Positions 1 through 6,159 of a stretch of DNA of 15,295 bases are shown piece after piece. Under the pieces are notes generated by a model, which worked only from the letters and a program-made list of their open reading frames with translations, did not search any database and was not told the origin of the DNA. Origin of the DNA: an uncultured bacterium (GTDB lineage Bacteria; Actinomycetota; Coriobacteriia; Coriobacteriales; Eggerthellaceae); assembly GCA_905214325.1 (NCBI GenBank), contig CAJMLT010000036.1, forward strand, positions 1 to 15,295. Direction: 5' to 3'. Numbering within the stretch: position 1 is the stretch's first letter; the number at the start of each line of letters is the position of its first letter. The translations under genes and the position numbers were made by a program.

Positions 1-284
1 AGATCCTTATAAGCTACCGTGTAGGGACGGGATGGCGAAGCTTCGGTTTCCATCTGGGTAACCGCCACCAGCTTGTCTTGAGCTCCCGCATAGACGACGA
101 AGCGGGCTCCGCTGCCGACCGTGGCAACCTTTTCGACCGTCGAGGGAACATCGACTGTTCTACCATAAGCATCCTCCACCGTTTGAGTGGAAGACGAACT
201 ACCCGATGACGAGCATCCCACCAAAAGACACACGGACAAACAGGCTATTGCCAAACAGCAGAAGAGCATCCGTAGGCGTTTCAT
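1..284 (-). CDS. Substrate-binding lipoprotein of an iron-complex/cobalamin-type ABC transporter (N-terminal part)
   Basis: The gene runs off the window; 94 residues are visible. A lipoprotein signal peptide is clear: basic N-terminus MKRLR, a hydrophobic stretch, and lipobox LVGC with the lipidated cysteine at residue 24, followed by a Ser-rich linker. After it comes DAYGRTVDVPSTVEKVATVG, the usual opening of the FepB/BtuF/FhuD class of binding proteins that capture siderophores, haem or cobalamin outside the membrane and hand them to a permease/ATPase pair. The start is supported by a strong AAGGAGGAG ribosome site just upstream. The gene has its own promoter and a long inverted repeat over the start-site region. 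The ligand cannot be told from this fragment. The permease and ATPase genes would be expected downstream, outside the window. Confidence 0.8.
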   Translation of the reverse strand, partial: MKRLRMLFCCLAIACLSVCLLVGCSSSGSSSSTQTVEDAYGRTVDVPSTVEKVATVGSGARFVVYAGAQDKLVAVTQMETEASPSRPYTVAYKD

Positions 285-294
285 AACTCCTCCT

Positions 295-325
295 TGATAT
301 TACGAAATTCAATAAAGTAATATCA
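295..325. promoter_or_regulatory. Inverted repeat (candidate operator) over the lipoprotein transcription start
   Basis: TGATATTAC (295-303) and GTAATATCA (317-325) are perfect 9-bp inverted arms around a 13-bp centre. The dyad begins at the edge of the -10 box and ends next to the ribosome site, a typical repressor position. For an iron-complex transporter a metal- or haem-responsive regulator is plausible, but the sequence matches neither the Fur nor the DtxR consensus that I know. It could also fold as an RNA hairpin in the leader. Confidence 0.5.
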
Positions 326-353
326 TCATAGAAAGACCGTGATGATACTTCAA
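325..353 (-). promoter_or_regulatory. Promoter of the binding-lipoprotein gene
   Basis: Read on the minus strand, a -35 TTGAAG (348-353) and a -10 TATGAT (325-330) are separated by exactly 17 bp. Transcription would start near base 318, giving a leader of about 30-35 nt that ends in the strong ribosome site. Confidence 0.6.
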
Positions 354-430
354 TAAAAATCGTAACACCATCGGCCAACGGCAAACCCGCCCAGAATAAT
401 ATAACTCCTTGCGGGAAACGAAACGTGCGC

Positions 431-730
431 TCAAACCGGGCGCGGGGAGCCATCATGAAGAGCGTCGAGGCGACGGTTCCTGAAATAGACCGCCCAATTG
501 ACGGCGAGGCAGGCGAGATTGATGAAGTAGACCGCAAGCACCCACGTGATCGATCCGCTGATGATCTTCGCCGCGATACCAGCACAATAACCCAGCGTGA
601 TCAGCGCGATGAATTGCCAACTTGCACCCGCCGCCGTAGAGGCCTTGAAATTCTTATACGCATTGATAGGCCACGACAGACCGAAACATACCAACATGAT
701 CGCTTCGAGAAGCTCCGCCACCAACATCAT
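431..730 (-). CDS. PQ-loop/SemiSWEET-like small membrane protein
   Basis: This 99-residue protein has about three hydrophobic helices (roughly residues 8-20, 40-58 and 63-83). The first carries SWPINAYKNFKASTAAG, which fits the PQ-loop pattern (proline in the helix, then a basic segment and small residues before the second helix) seen in SemiSWEETs and related bacterial proteins. SemiSWEETs dimerise to move sugars; here transport is only inferred and no substrate is suggested. The start is uncertain: two ATGs sit directly behind AAAGGG, too close for a normal ribosome site, so initiation may be at the second ATG or at Met12. It lies 66 bp downstream of pcrA on the same strand and may be co-transcribed with it. 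The C-terminus is a short basic cytoplasmic tail. Confidence 0.7.
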   Translation of the reverse strand: MMLVAELLEAIMLVCFGLSWPINAYKNFKASTAAGASWQFIALITLGYCAGIAAKIISGSITWVLAVYFINLACLAVNWAVYFRNRRLDALHDGSPRPV

Positions 731-796
731 CCCTTTCGCTTCGAGGATTATCGCCCTGTCTGTGCTATCACAAAACGGGTCGGCATTCTTCGTACG

Positions 797-3121
797 CTAG
801 GAGATCTTTACGATAGGAGCATAATCTTTGAGCAGTTTCTTCGTCTGGCCACTACGTGAGAACTTCACGTGAAGCGTGTCCCCGTCGACCTTGGTCACTT
901 TCCCCCGTCCGAACACCTTGTGATCGACCGTATCGCCCGCGACGAAATTCATTCCCGCCGCCGCCTTCTTGCCCGTATCCGATCCCGATTGATTGCGGGG
1001 ACGGGAGCCCGAAGCGCTCGAAGACCCGAATACGCGACCGCCGCCCGCTTCGGTGCCCGAACCGGCGATACCGCGGCGACTCCCCCGCTTCTCCCAACCG
1101 GAACCGGAGAAGCCCGACGAACCCATACCGATCGCCTTGCGCAGCTCGGAGGGAATTTCACCGACGAAACGGGAAACGGCATTGGCGTTCGATTGACCGA
1201 ATATCTGACGGGTGAAAGCGCTCGTAAGATACAGGCGCTTACGAGCGCGGGTGATGGCGACATAGGCCAGACGGCGCTCTTCTTCGAGACCTTGAGGGTC
1301 CTGCGCCGAGTTGCTATGCGGGAACAGCGATTCCTCCATGCCGGCCACGAACACGCAATCGAATTCGAGCCCTTTGGCCGAATGGACGGTCATCATGGTA
1401 ACCGCAGAGCCGTCTTCGGTCATGGTATCCATATCGGTGCGCAACGTGACCCACTCGGTAAAATCCGCCAGAGAATGCGCCTGGAAGACACGGATGGGAG
1501 GGTCTTGAGAATCATCCCCTTCGTCAGATCCGGGCGCTTCGAAGAGCGCGTCGGCATCCTCATGAGACTGCGAGTATTCGTCCACGACACCGAAAAGTTC
1601 TTGGATGTTTTCGATACGACCGAGGGATTCGTCGGTTCGATCGGCCTGATAGGCTTGGATGATACCCGCCTTGTCGACGATCATCTCGATGACCTTGCGT
1701 AATTCGCCTTCGTAGCCGCTCGCTTCATTGATGAGGGCGACGAATTCGGCTATCGCCTTGCGGGTGGACGCACGGATCTCTTCGTCAGCGGTGCAGAGCT
1801 CCGCCGCCTGAAGGAACGTGCACTCGTTTTCACGCGCCACATATTCGATATGGGAGACGGTGGTATTGCCGATACCGCGCTTGGGTACGTTGATGACGCG
1901 CTGTGCCGCAATATCGTTGGCGGGATTGATCACCAAACTGAGATACGCCATCACATCACGGATTTCCGAACGATCGAAAAAGCGCGTTCCACCGACGAGG
2001 CGATAGGGCACCCCGGCACGCAGCAGCATGTCTTCGAGTGTGCGGCTCTGTGCGTTGGTGCGATAGAAGACGGCCATGGAGTCATAGGGAATGCCCTCGC
2101 CGTGTTGGTGTTCGATTTCAGCCGCGATCCAGCGACCCTCGTCCCGTTCATCGGTGGCCATATAGACCGAGACCTTGGCACCTTCGCCCTTCGAAGTGTA
2201 GAGTTTCTTGCGTTTACGCGTCATGTTGTTTTCGATGACCGCATTCGCAGCAGCCAGAATGTTGCCCGTCGAGCGATAGTTTTCCTCGAGCTTCACGACG
2301 TGTGCTTTCGGGTAATCCTTCTCGAAATCGAGAATGTTGCTGATATCGGCCCCACGCCACGAGTAAATGGACTGGTCGTCATCACCGACCACCATGATGT
2401 TTTTGTGCGCCGATGCCAGCAACTGCGTCAAAACGTACTGGGCATGATTGGTGTCCTGGTATTCGTCCACCAGCAGATATCGAAAGCGCTTCTGATAGGC
2501 CTCGAGTACGTCATCGTGGTTTTTGAGGAGGAGCCACGTGTAGAGCAAGAGATCATCGAAATCGAAGGCGTTCAAAGCGCGTAGTCGCTCCTGCAGGCGC
2601 TTGTAGACGCGGGCCACCACTTTGCCCATGGGGTCTTTCGCCTCGTCCTCGTAGACTTCCGCCACCACCAAATCGTTCTTCAATTGGGAAATACGATTAC
2701 GCAGAGCCGCAACGGGATAGCGCTTCGTATCGATATTGAGTTCCTCGAGAATGGTTTTCACCAGGCGTTTCGAATCGCCGTCATCGTAGATGGTGAAGCC
2801 GGAGGCGAAACCGAGACGTTCGCAATCGGAGCGCAGGATACGCACGCACATACTATGGAAAGTCGAGACCCACATACCGCGTGCATGCGGCCCGATCAGG
2901 CTACCCAAACGCTCACGCATCTCGGCGGCCGCCTTGTTCGTGAAGGTGATAGCCAGAATCTCCCAAGGAGCAACCCCAAGATCCTCAACCAGATGGGCGA
3001 TACGGTGCGTGAGTACGCGCGTCTTGCCGCTTCCCGCTCCCGCCAACACCAGAAGAGGACCCTCTGTACAGAGGACCGCTTCCCTTTGAGCTTCATTGAG
3101 AGAATCGAGATCGATGGGCAT
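797..3121 (-). CDS. pcrA: ATP-dependent DNA helicase PcrA/UvrD (superfamily 1A)
   Basis: This 774-residue 3'-5' DNA helicase of the UvrD/PcrA group acts in nucleotide excision repair, clearing of replication-transcription conflicts and removal of RecA filaments. All SF1A motifs are visible: Walker A GAGSGKT (28-34), motif Ia TFTNKAAAEM (59-68), Walker B LLVDEYQDTN (216-225), motif III GDDDQSIYSWRGA (246-258), motif IV LEENYRS (278-284), motif V VHSAKGLEFD (579-588) and motif VI YVAITRARK (620-628). A Gly/Ser-rich linker (about 667-722) leads to a C-terminal Tudor-like domain (about 727-773, VAGDTVDHKVFGRGKV), which in PcrA contacts RNA polymerase. Length is normal for actinobacterial and firmicute PcrA. 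The ATG follows AAGGA at about 10 bp. The gene lies 107 bp downstream of the DAHP synthase gene with an inverted repeat between them. Confidence 0.95.
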   Translation of the reverse strand: MPIDLDSLNEAQREAVLCTEGPLLVLAGAGSGKTRVLTHRIAHLVEDLGVAPWEILAITFTNKAAAEMRERLGSLIGPHARGMWVSTFHSMCVRILRSDCERLGFASGFTIYDDGDSKRLVKTILEELNIDTKRYPVAALRNRISQLKNDLVVAEVYEDEAKDPMGKVVARVYKRLQERLRALNAFDFDDLLLYTWLLLKNHDDVLEAYQKRFRYLLVDEYQDTNHAQYVLTQLLASAHKNIMVVGDDDQSIYSWRGADISNILDFEKDYPKAHVVKLEENYRSTGNILAAANAVIENNMTRKRKKLYTSKGEGAKVSVYMATDERDEGRWIAAEIEHQHGEGIPYDSMAVFYRTNAQSRTLEDMLLRAGVPYRLVGGTRFFDRSEIRDVMAYLSLVINPANDIAAQRVINVPKRGIGNTTVSHIEYVARENECTFLQAAELCTADEEIRASTRKAIAEFVALINEASGYEGELRKVIEMIVDKAGIIQAYQADRTDESLGRIENIQELFGVVDEYSQSHEDADALFEAPGSDEGDDSQDPPIRVFQAHSLADFTEWVTLRTDMDTMTEDGSAVTMMTVHSAKGLEFDCVFVAGMEESLFPHSNSAQDPQGLEEERRLAYVAITRARKRLYLTSAFTRQIFGQSNANAVSRFVGEIPSELRKAIGMGSSGFSGSGWEKRGSRRGIAGSGTEAGGGRVFGSSSASGSRPRNQSGSDTGKKAAAGMNFVAGDTVDHKVFGRGKVTKVDGDTLHVKFSRSGQTKKLLKDYAPIVKIS

Positions 3122-3168
3122 AAGGGGAAATCCTTACCTGTTATACGGAGAATGGACGATAAACGGAA

Positions 3169-3208
3169 GCCACACATGCCGCCGGAAAGAGCCGATGACA
3201 TGTGTGGC
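3169..3208. terminator. 10-bp inverted repeat between aroF and pcrA (weak terminator or operator)
   Basis: GCCACACATG (3169-3178) and CATGTGTGGC (3199-3208) form a perfect 10-bp stem around a 20-nt loop. On the minus strand it is followed by CTTCCGTTTAT, which is only a modest T-run, so it could end the aroF message weakly. Its place in front of pcrA also suits a repressor site. Confidence 0.4.
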
Positions 3209-3228
3209 GCATAAACGAAAGGAGTTTG

Positions 3229-4029
3229 TTAGACGATCTTCTTGCCGAACACCGCCGCGATTTCGCGAAGCTGTCCGATAAGTTCGACGAACTGAGCCGG
3301 CGTGAGTTGCTGCGGGCCGTCCGAGAGAGCCACCGCAGGATCGGGATGAACCTCGATCATGAGCGAATCGGCCCCGGCGGCGACAGCGGCGTAGGCGAGA
3401 GAAGGAACCAGGTCTCGCACACCCGCGGGATGCGACACATCGACGCAGATAGGCAGGATGGATTGCTTATGAATGACGGGAACCGCCGAAATGTCAAGCG
3501 TAAAGCGCGTCGCCGTTTCGAAGGTGCGCAAGCCGCGTTCACACAAGACGACATTCTGGTTACCGCTCATGGTGATGTATTCCGTAGCGGAGAGCCATTC
3601 CGAGATACTGCCGGCGAGGCCACGCTTCAAAAGCACCATCTTGTGTGATTCAGCTGTGACGAGACCGACATTTTTAAGCAGACTGAAGTTCTGCATATTA
3701 CGGGCGCCGATCTGCAGGCCATCGACATAGGAGTGGACCAGATCGCAATGGGCCGAGTCCATAACCTCCGTAATGGTTTTCAGACCGTACTTCTCCCCCG
3801 CGTTCTTCATGATCTTCAGGCCTTCTTCGCCAAGACCTTGGAAAGAATGAGGGTTGGTGCGCGGTTTGAAGGCGCCACCACGAATCCAGGAAAGACCGAG
3901 ACCGGAGATGCATTCGGCCACTTCTTCGAACTGTTCTTGGGATTCGACCGAGCAGGGACCGGCGAAAACGGTTATCTCGTCGGTTCGGGTACCGTAATCG
4001 GGCAAGGAGGTGAGTTTTTCGATGCTCAT
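3229..4029 (-). CDS. aroF: 3-deoxy-7-phosphoheptulonate (DAHP) synthase, type I-beta
   Basis: It condenses phosphoenolpyruvate and erythrose 4-phosphate to DAHP, the first step of the shikimate route to aromatic amino acids and chorismate. The 266-residue protein is the bare (beta/alpha)8 catalytic barrel of the short I-beta class. It shows GPCSVES (24-30, with the metal-binding Cys26), RGGAFKPRTNPHSFQGLG (50-67, substrate binding), VSHPAG (metal His) and MIEVHPDPAVALSDGPQ (metal Glu and Asp). No N-terminal ACT-like or chorismate-mutase extension is fused. Instead a separate chorismate mutase gene sits directly upstream with a 4-bp ATGA overlap, so the two are probably translated together, and the proteins may associate for allosteric control as free-standing pairs do elsewhere. 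The mutase stop and this start share bases, which fixes the start codon. Confidence 0.93.
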   Translation of the reverse strand: MSIEKLTSLPDYGTRTDEITVFAGPCSVESQEQFEEVAECISGLGLSWIRGGAFKPRTNPHSFQGLGEEGLKIMKNAGEKYGLKTITEVMDSAHCDLVHSYVDGLQIGARNMQNFSLLKNVGLVTAESHKMVLLKRGLAGSISEWLSATEYITMSGNQNVVLCERGLRTFETATRFTLDISAVPVIHKQSILPICVDVSHPAGVRDLVPSLAYAAVAAGADSLMIEVHPDPAVALSDGPQQLTPAQFVELIGQLREIAAVFGKKIV

Positions 4030-4307
4030 CGAGAAGGAACCTCCTTCATGACCTTGAGGATGCCGCGATAAATTTCAACGAGATTCTCGTTATAGAGAGG
4101 GCCGTTGTTATAGGAAGAGAGTTTCGCGAAGATTTCCTCTTCACGTTTGGGGTCGTAAAGACCCATCTGGGCATCGGGCTTGAGGGCCCTGATATCCAAA
4201 GAGTGTCCCGCGCGCTCATTCAAAAGCTGCACGAGTTGCTTGTCGATGGCATCGATCTGTTCGCGATGCTTCTCGATTTCCGCAAATGCTTCGTTTTGCT
4301 GCGACAT
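4026..4307 (-). CDS. aroQ: Chorismate mutase, AroQ class
   Basis: It converts chorismate to prephenate, the branch towards phenylalanine and tyrosine. The 93-residue all-helical protein matches the AroQ fold. Relative to the E. coli P-protein mutase domain, the active-site residues appear at Arg15, Arg32, Lys43, Asp52, Arg55 and Glu56 (motifs HREQIDAIDKQL, LNERAG and YDPKREEEI). The usual C-terminal glutamine is not obvious. AAAGGA lies a good distance upstream of the ATG. It is the first gene of a two-gene operon with DAHP synthase, overlapping it by 4 bp. In many bacteria the same two domains are fused, so the arrangement suggests a physical or regulatory partnership. Confidence 0.9.
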   Translation of the reverse strand: MSQQNEAFAEIEKHREQIDAIDKQLVQLLNERAGHSLDIRALKPDAQMGLYDPKREEEIFAKLSSYNNGPLYNENLVEIYRGILKVMKEVPSR

Positions 4308-4363
4308 CGTAGTTCCTTTCCGACAAAGAAAGCGCTTCCCTACCTCGAAAACGCGTGTGCTCC

Positions 4364-4372
4364 ATCATAGCA
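4364..4372 (-). promoter_or_regulatory. Extended -10 promoter of the aroQ-aroF pair
   Basis: Minus strand TGC-TATGAT is an extended -10 element (TGn plus a 5/6 -10). There is no good -35 at the expected distance, as is usual for extended -10 promoters. The start would be near 4357, leaving about 50 nt of leader. The leader contains the short palindrome AAGCGCTT at 4330-4337. Confidence 0.45.
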
Positions 4373-4393
4373 AAGTCCGCGATGGGCCCGAGA

Positions 4394-4410
4394 CGCAATC
4401 GGGGATTGCG
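4394..4410. repeat. Short perfect inverted repeat upstream of the aroQ promoter
   Basis: CGCAATC (4394-4400) and GATTGCG (4404-4410) flank a 3-bp centre, about 22 bp upstream of the extended -10. There is no T-run on either side, so a protein-binding site is more likely than a terminator. Confidence 0.35.
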
Positions 4411-4452
4411 GCAAAAGTTTACATAGGATAGCGAAACGGACGACGAAACCGC

Positions 4453-4470
4453 CCCCTCTGCGCCGAGGGG
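4453..4470 (-). terminator. Hairpin downstream of the two-helix membrane protein gene
   Basis: CCCCTC (4453-4458) and GAGGGG (4465-4470) form a GC-rich 6-bp stem with a 6-nt loop. On the minus strand it is followed by GCGGTTTCGTC. It sits about 65 bp beyond the stop of the gene ending at 4534, and the T-run is poor. Confidence 0.4.
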
Positions 4471-4533
4471 ATGAGGGGCCTTGCATGAAGAGGGTGAGGT
4501 GATCGGTGCTGCGATCCGTGATCTCGGAAGCGA

Positions 4534-4764
4534 TCAGGGTTTATGGCGCGGAGCGTTGATCGCGGCGATGGCGAGCAGGGCAATGGACACCATGATGGCC
4601 AACTGCACGAAAAACGTATCGAACCGGCCGAGGACGAAGGATGCGATGGAGACCAGAATGATGATGAGAGCGGCATAATTGCAGCAACGCGATATGCGAA
4701 GGTTCACTTCATGACGAAGTTCGTCCTTCTCATGTTCCGATAGTTTTCTTCCATCCTTGTCCAT
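4534..4764 (-). CDS. Small two-helix membrane protein, probably leaderless
   Basis: A 76-residue protein of unknown function starting MDKDGRKLSEHEKDELRHEV. The charged N-terminal segment is followed by two hydrophobic helices (about residues 30-46 and 50-68) separated by a short FDTF loop, and ends in a basic tail (APRHKP). I chose the start at 4764 rather than an upstream in-frame ATG because a perfect TATAAT (4771-4776) stands only 6 nt before this ATG. Transcription would then begin at or next to the A of the start codon, and there is no ribosome site. Leaderless genes are common in Actinobacteria. Upstream in-frame residues are Arg/Ser/Pro-rich and look untranslated. I do not recognise the family. 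Confidence 0.65.
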   Translation of the reverse strand: MDKDGRKLSEHEKDELRHEVNLRISRCCNYAALIIILVSIASFVLGRFDTFFVQLAIMVSIALLAIAAINAPRHKP

Positions 4765-4770
4765 GGGGTG

Positions 4771-4776
4771 ATTATA
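4771..4776 (-). promoter_or_regulatory. Consensus -10 box of a leaderless promoter
   Basis: TATAAT on the minus strand, six bases from the ATG at 4764. The -35 region is poor (TTTCGC at 17 bp). The spacing puts the start site on the start codon. Confidence 0.5.
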
Positions 4777-4956
4777 CCCGAACCATCCCCCGTGCGAAAA
4801 GCGACACCGAAAGACCCCAAATTCGTCATGGAAGCACGATTTCGGGATCATGCGGGCACGAGGCGCTCCGCGCGACGAACGGCGAAGGAGCGAAGGAGCC
4901 ACGCGGGTGCCTGCAGGGAACCGAGGCGTGAGGGAAGATGCCGGCGGCCGAGCCGC

Positions 4957-5880
4957 TTACACGAACAGCCCGAGGGACTGAGCGCCGAAGAAGGCGAGAA
5001 CGATGACGCCGAGGACGATACGGTAGATGCCGAAGGGGGTGAAGTCGTTCTTCTTGATGTAGCCCATGAGGAACCTGATGGCCACCATACCCATGGCGAA
5101 CGCGCTGACGATACCCACCACCAGCACGACGATTTCCGTAGACGACATGACAAGCCCGCTGAGGAAGTACTTCACCGCACGGACCAGACCCCACCCAAAC
5201 ATGACGGGAATGGCGAGGAAGAAGGCGAATTCGGCAGCGGTGGTGCGGTTGCAGCCACACAGCATGCCACCGATGATGGTGGCGCCGGAGCGGCTGGTGC
5301 CGGGCACCATGGCCAAACACTGGAAAAAGCCCATCTTCAAGGCGAGCTTCCAATCTATCTGGTCGGTATCGGTGACCTTGAACAGAGAATCGTGCGCCTC
5401 TTCGGGCGTCATGACCTTGGCGTGCTTGCCCAAGGGAACATCGGCTTCCATGGCCGCACGTTCGCGGCGGCGATTGCGATACTCGATGATGATGAAGATG
5501 ATGCCGTAGAGGATGAGCATGGCGGCAACGGTCCAGGCGCTGTAGAACAGTTCGTGCATGATGTCGTCGAGCAGGATACCCAAAACGGCGGCGGGGATGG
5601 ATCCGATGACCACCATGCCCCACAGACGCCAGGTTCCCCGTTGTTCATCGGGACTCTTGGTGCGGCTGAAGGGGTTCAGTTTATGGAAGAAGGTGATGAT
5701 GACGGCCATGATAGAGCCGATTTGAATGATGACCAGAAAAAGAGCGAGGAATTCGGGAGACACATCGAGCTTGATGAATTCATCGACGAGGATCATGTGA
5801 CCGGTCGATGAAATGGGCAGCCATTCGGTAACGCCTTCCACCAAACCGATAATCAGCGCTTTTATTGCTTCAATGAACAT
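4957..5880 (-). CDS. uppP: Undecaprenyl-diphosphatase (UppP/BacA)
   Basis: A polytopic membrane enzyme that removes a phosphate from undecaprenyl diphosphate, regenerating the lipid carrier for peptidoglycan and other wall polymers; its overexpression is known to give bacitracin tolerance. Both family signatures are present: EGVTEWLPISSTGH (15-28, catalytic glutamates and His28) and PGTSRSG (193-199, phosphate-binding Arg197). At 307 residues it is longer than the E. coli enzyme (273). The extra length is mostly a charged loop at about 133-178 (RNRRRERAAMEADVPLGKH onward) between membrane segments. It is followed directly by a small GCGGC/GCCGC hairpin with no T-run. AAAGGA lies upstream of the ATG, somewhat distant, with GGGG nearer. 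It is transcribed away from the flippase gene. Confidence 0.95.
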   Translation of the reverse strand: MFIEAIKALIIGLVEGVTEWLPISSTGHMILVDEFIKLDVSPEFLALFLVIIQIGSIMAVIITFFHKLNPFSRTKSPDEQRGTWRLWGMVVIGSIPAAVLGILLDDIMHELFYSAWTVAAMLILYGIIFIIIEYRNRRRERAAMEADVPLGKHAKVMTPEEAHDSLFKVTDTDQIDWKLALKMGFFQCLAMVPGTSRSGATIIGGMLCGCNRTTAAEFAFFLAIPVMFGWGLVRAVKYFLSGLVMSSTEIVVLVVGIVSAFAMGMVAIRFLMGYIKKNDFTPFGIYRIVLGVIVLAFFGAQSLGLFV

Positions 5881-5937
5881 CCGTGAACCCCTGATCCTTT
5901 TCGCGTGGGGCCTTTTTCGACCACCGACAGGTTCACC

Positions 5938-5943
5938 ATTGTA
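5938..5943 (-). promoter_or_regulatory. Candidate -10 box for uppP
   Basis: TACAAT on the minus strand (5/6 to consensus) about 58 bp before the ATG. No convincing -35 is seen. On the other strand of this 279-bp divergent region, TTTAAT (6069-6074) is the best -10 candidate for the flippase gene, also with a weak -35. Confidence 0.3.
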
Positions 5944-6159
5944 GGAGACGTAATCCGGGTAGTGGTGATTTTTAACAAAATGCCCAACGAACGGGCATGA
6001 ATAGGCTTCATGATGAAAGTGGGCCCAAGGGCCTGCGATGTGACACTCATGTAGTCGAGTTGTGAAAGTTTAATAGACGCACGCGGGATTGCGTAACCTG
6101 TTGTTGTAGGTTTAGAGGTCCGAACATGGCATCGTGAAAGGTCGAGGAGGTGTCGGTGC

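Noticed and set aside
4768..5811. Long plus-strand frame opposite uppP
   Set aside because: It is antisense to a well-conserved membrane enzyme, has His/Asp/Glu-rich composition typical of an antisense shadow, and lacks a ribosome site.
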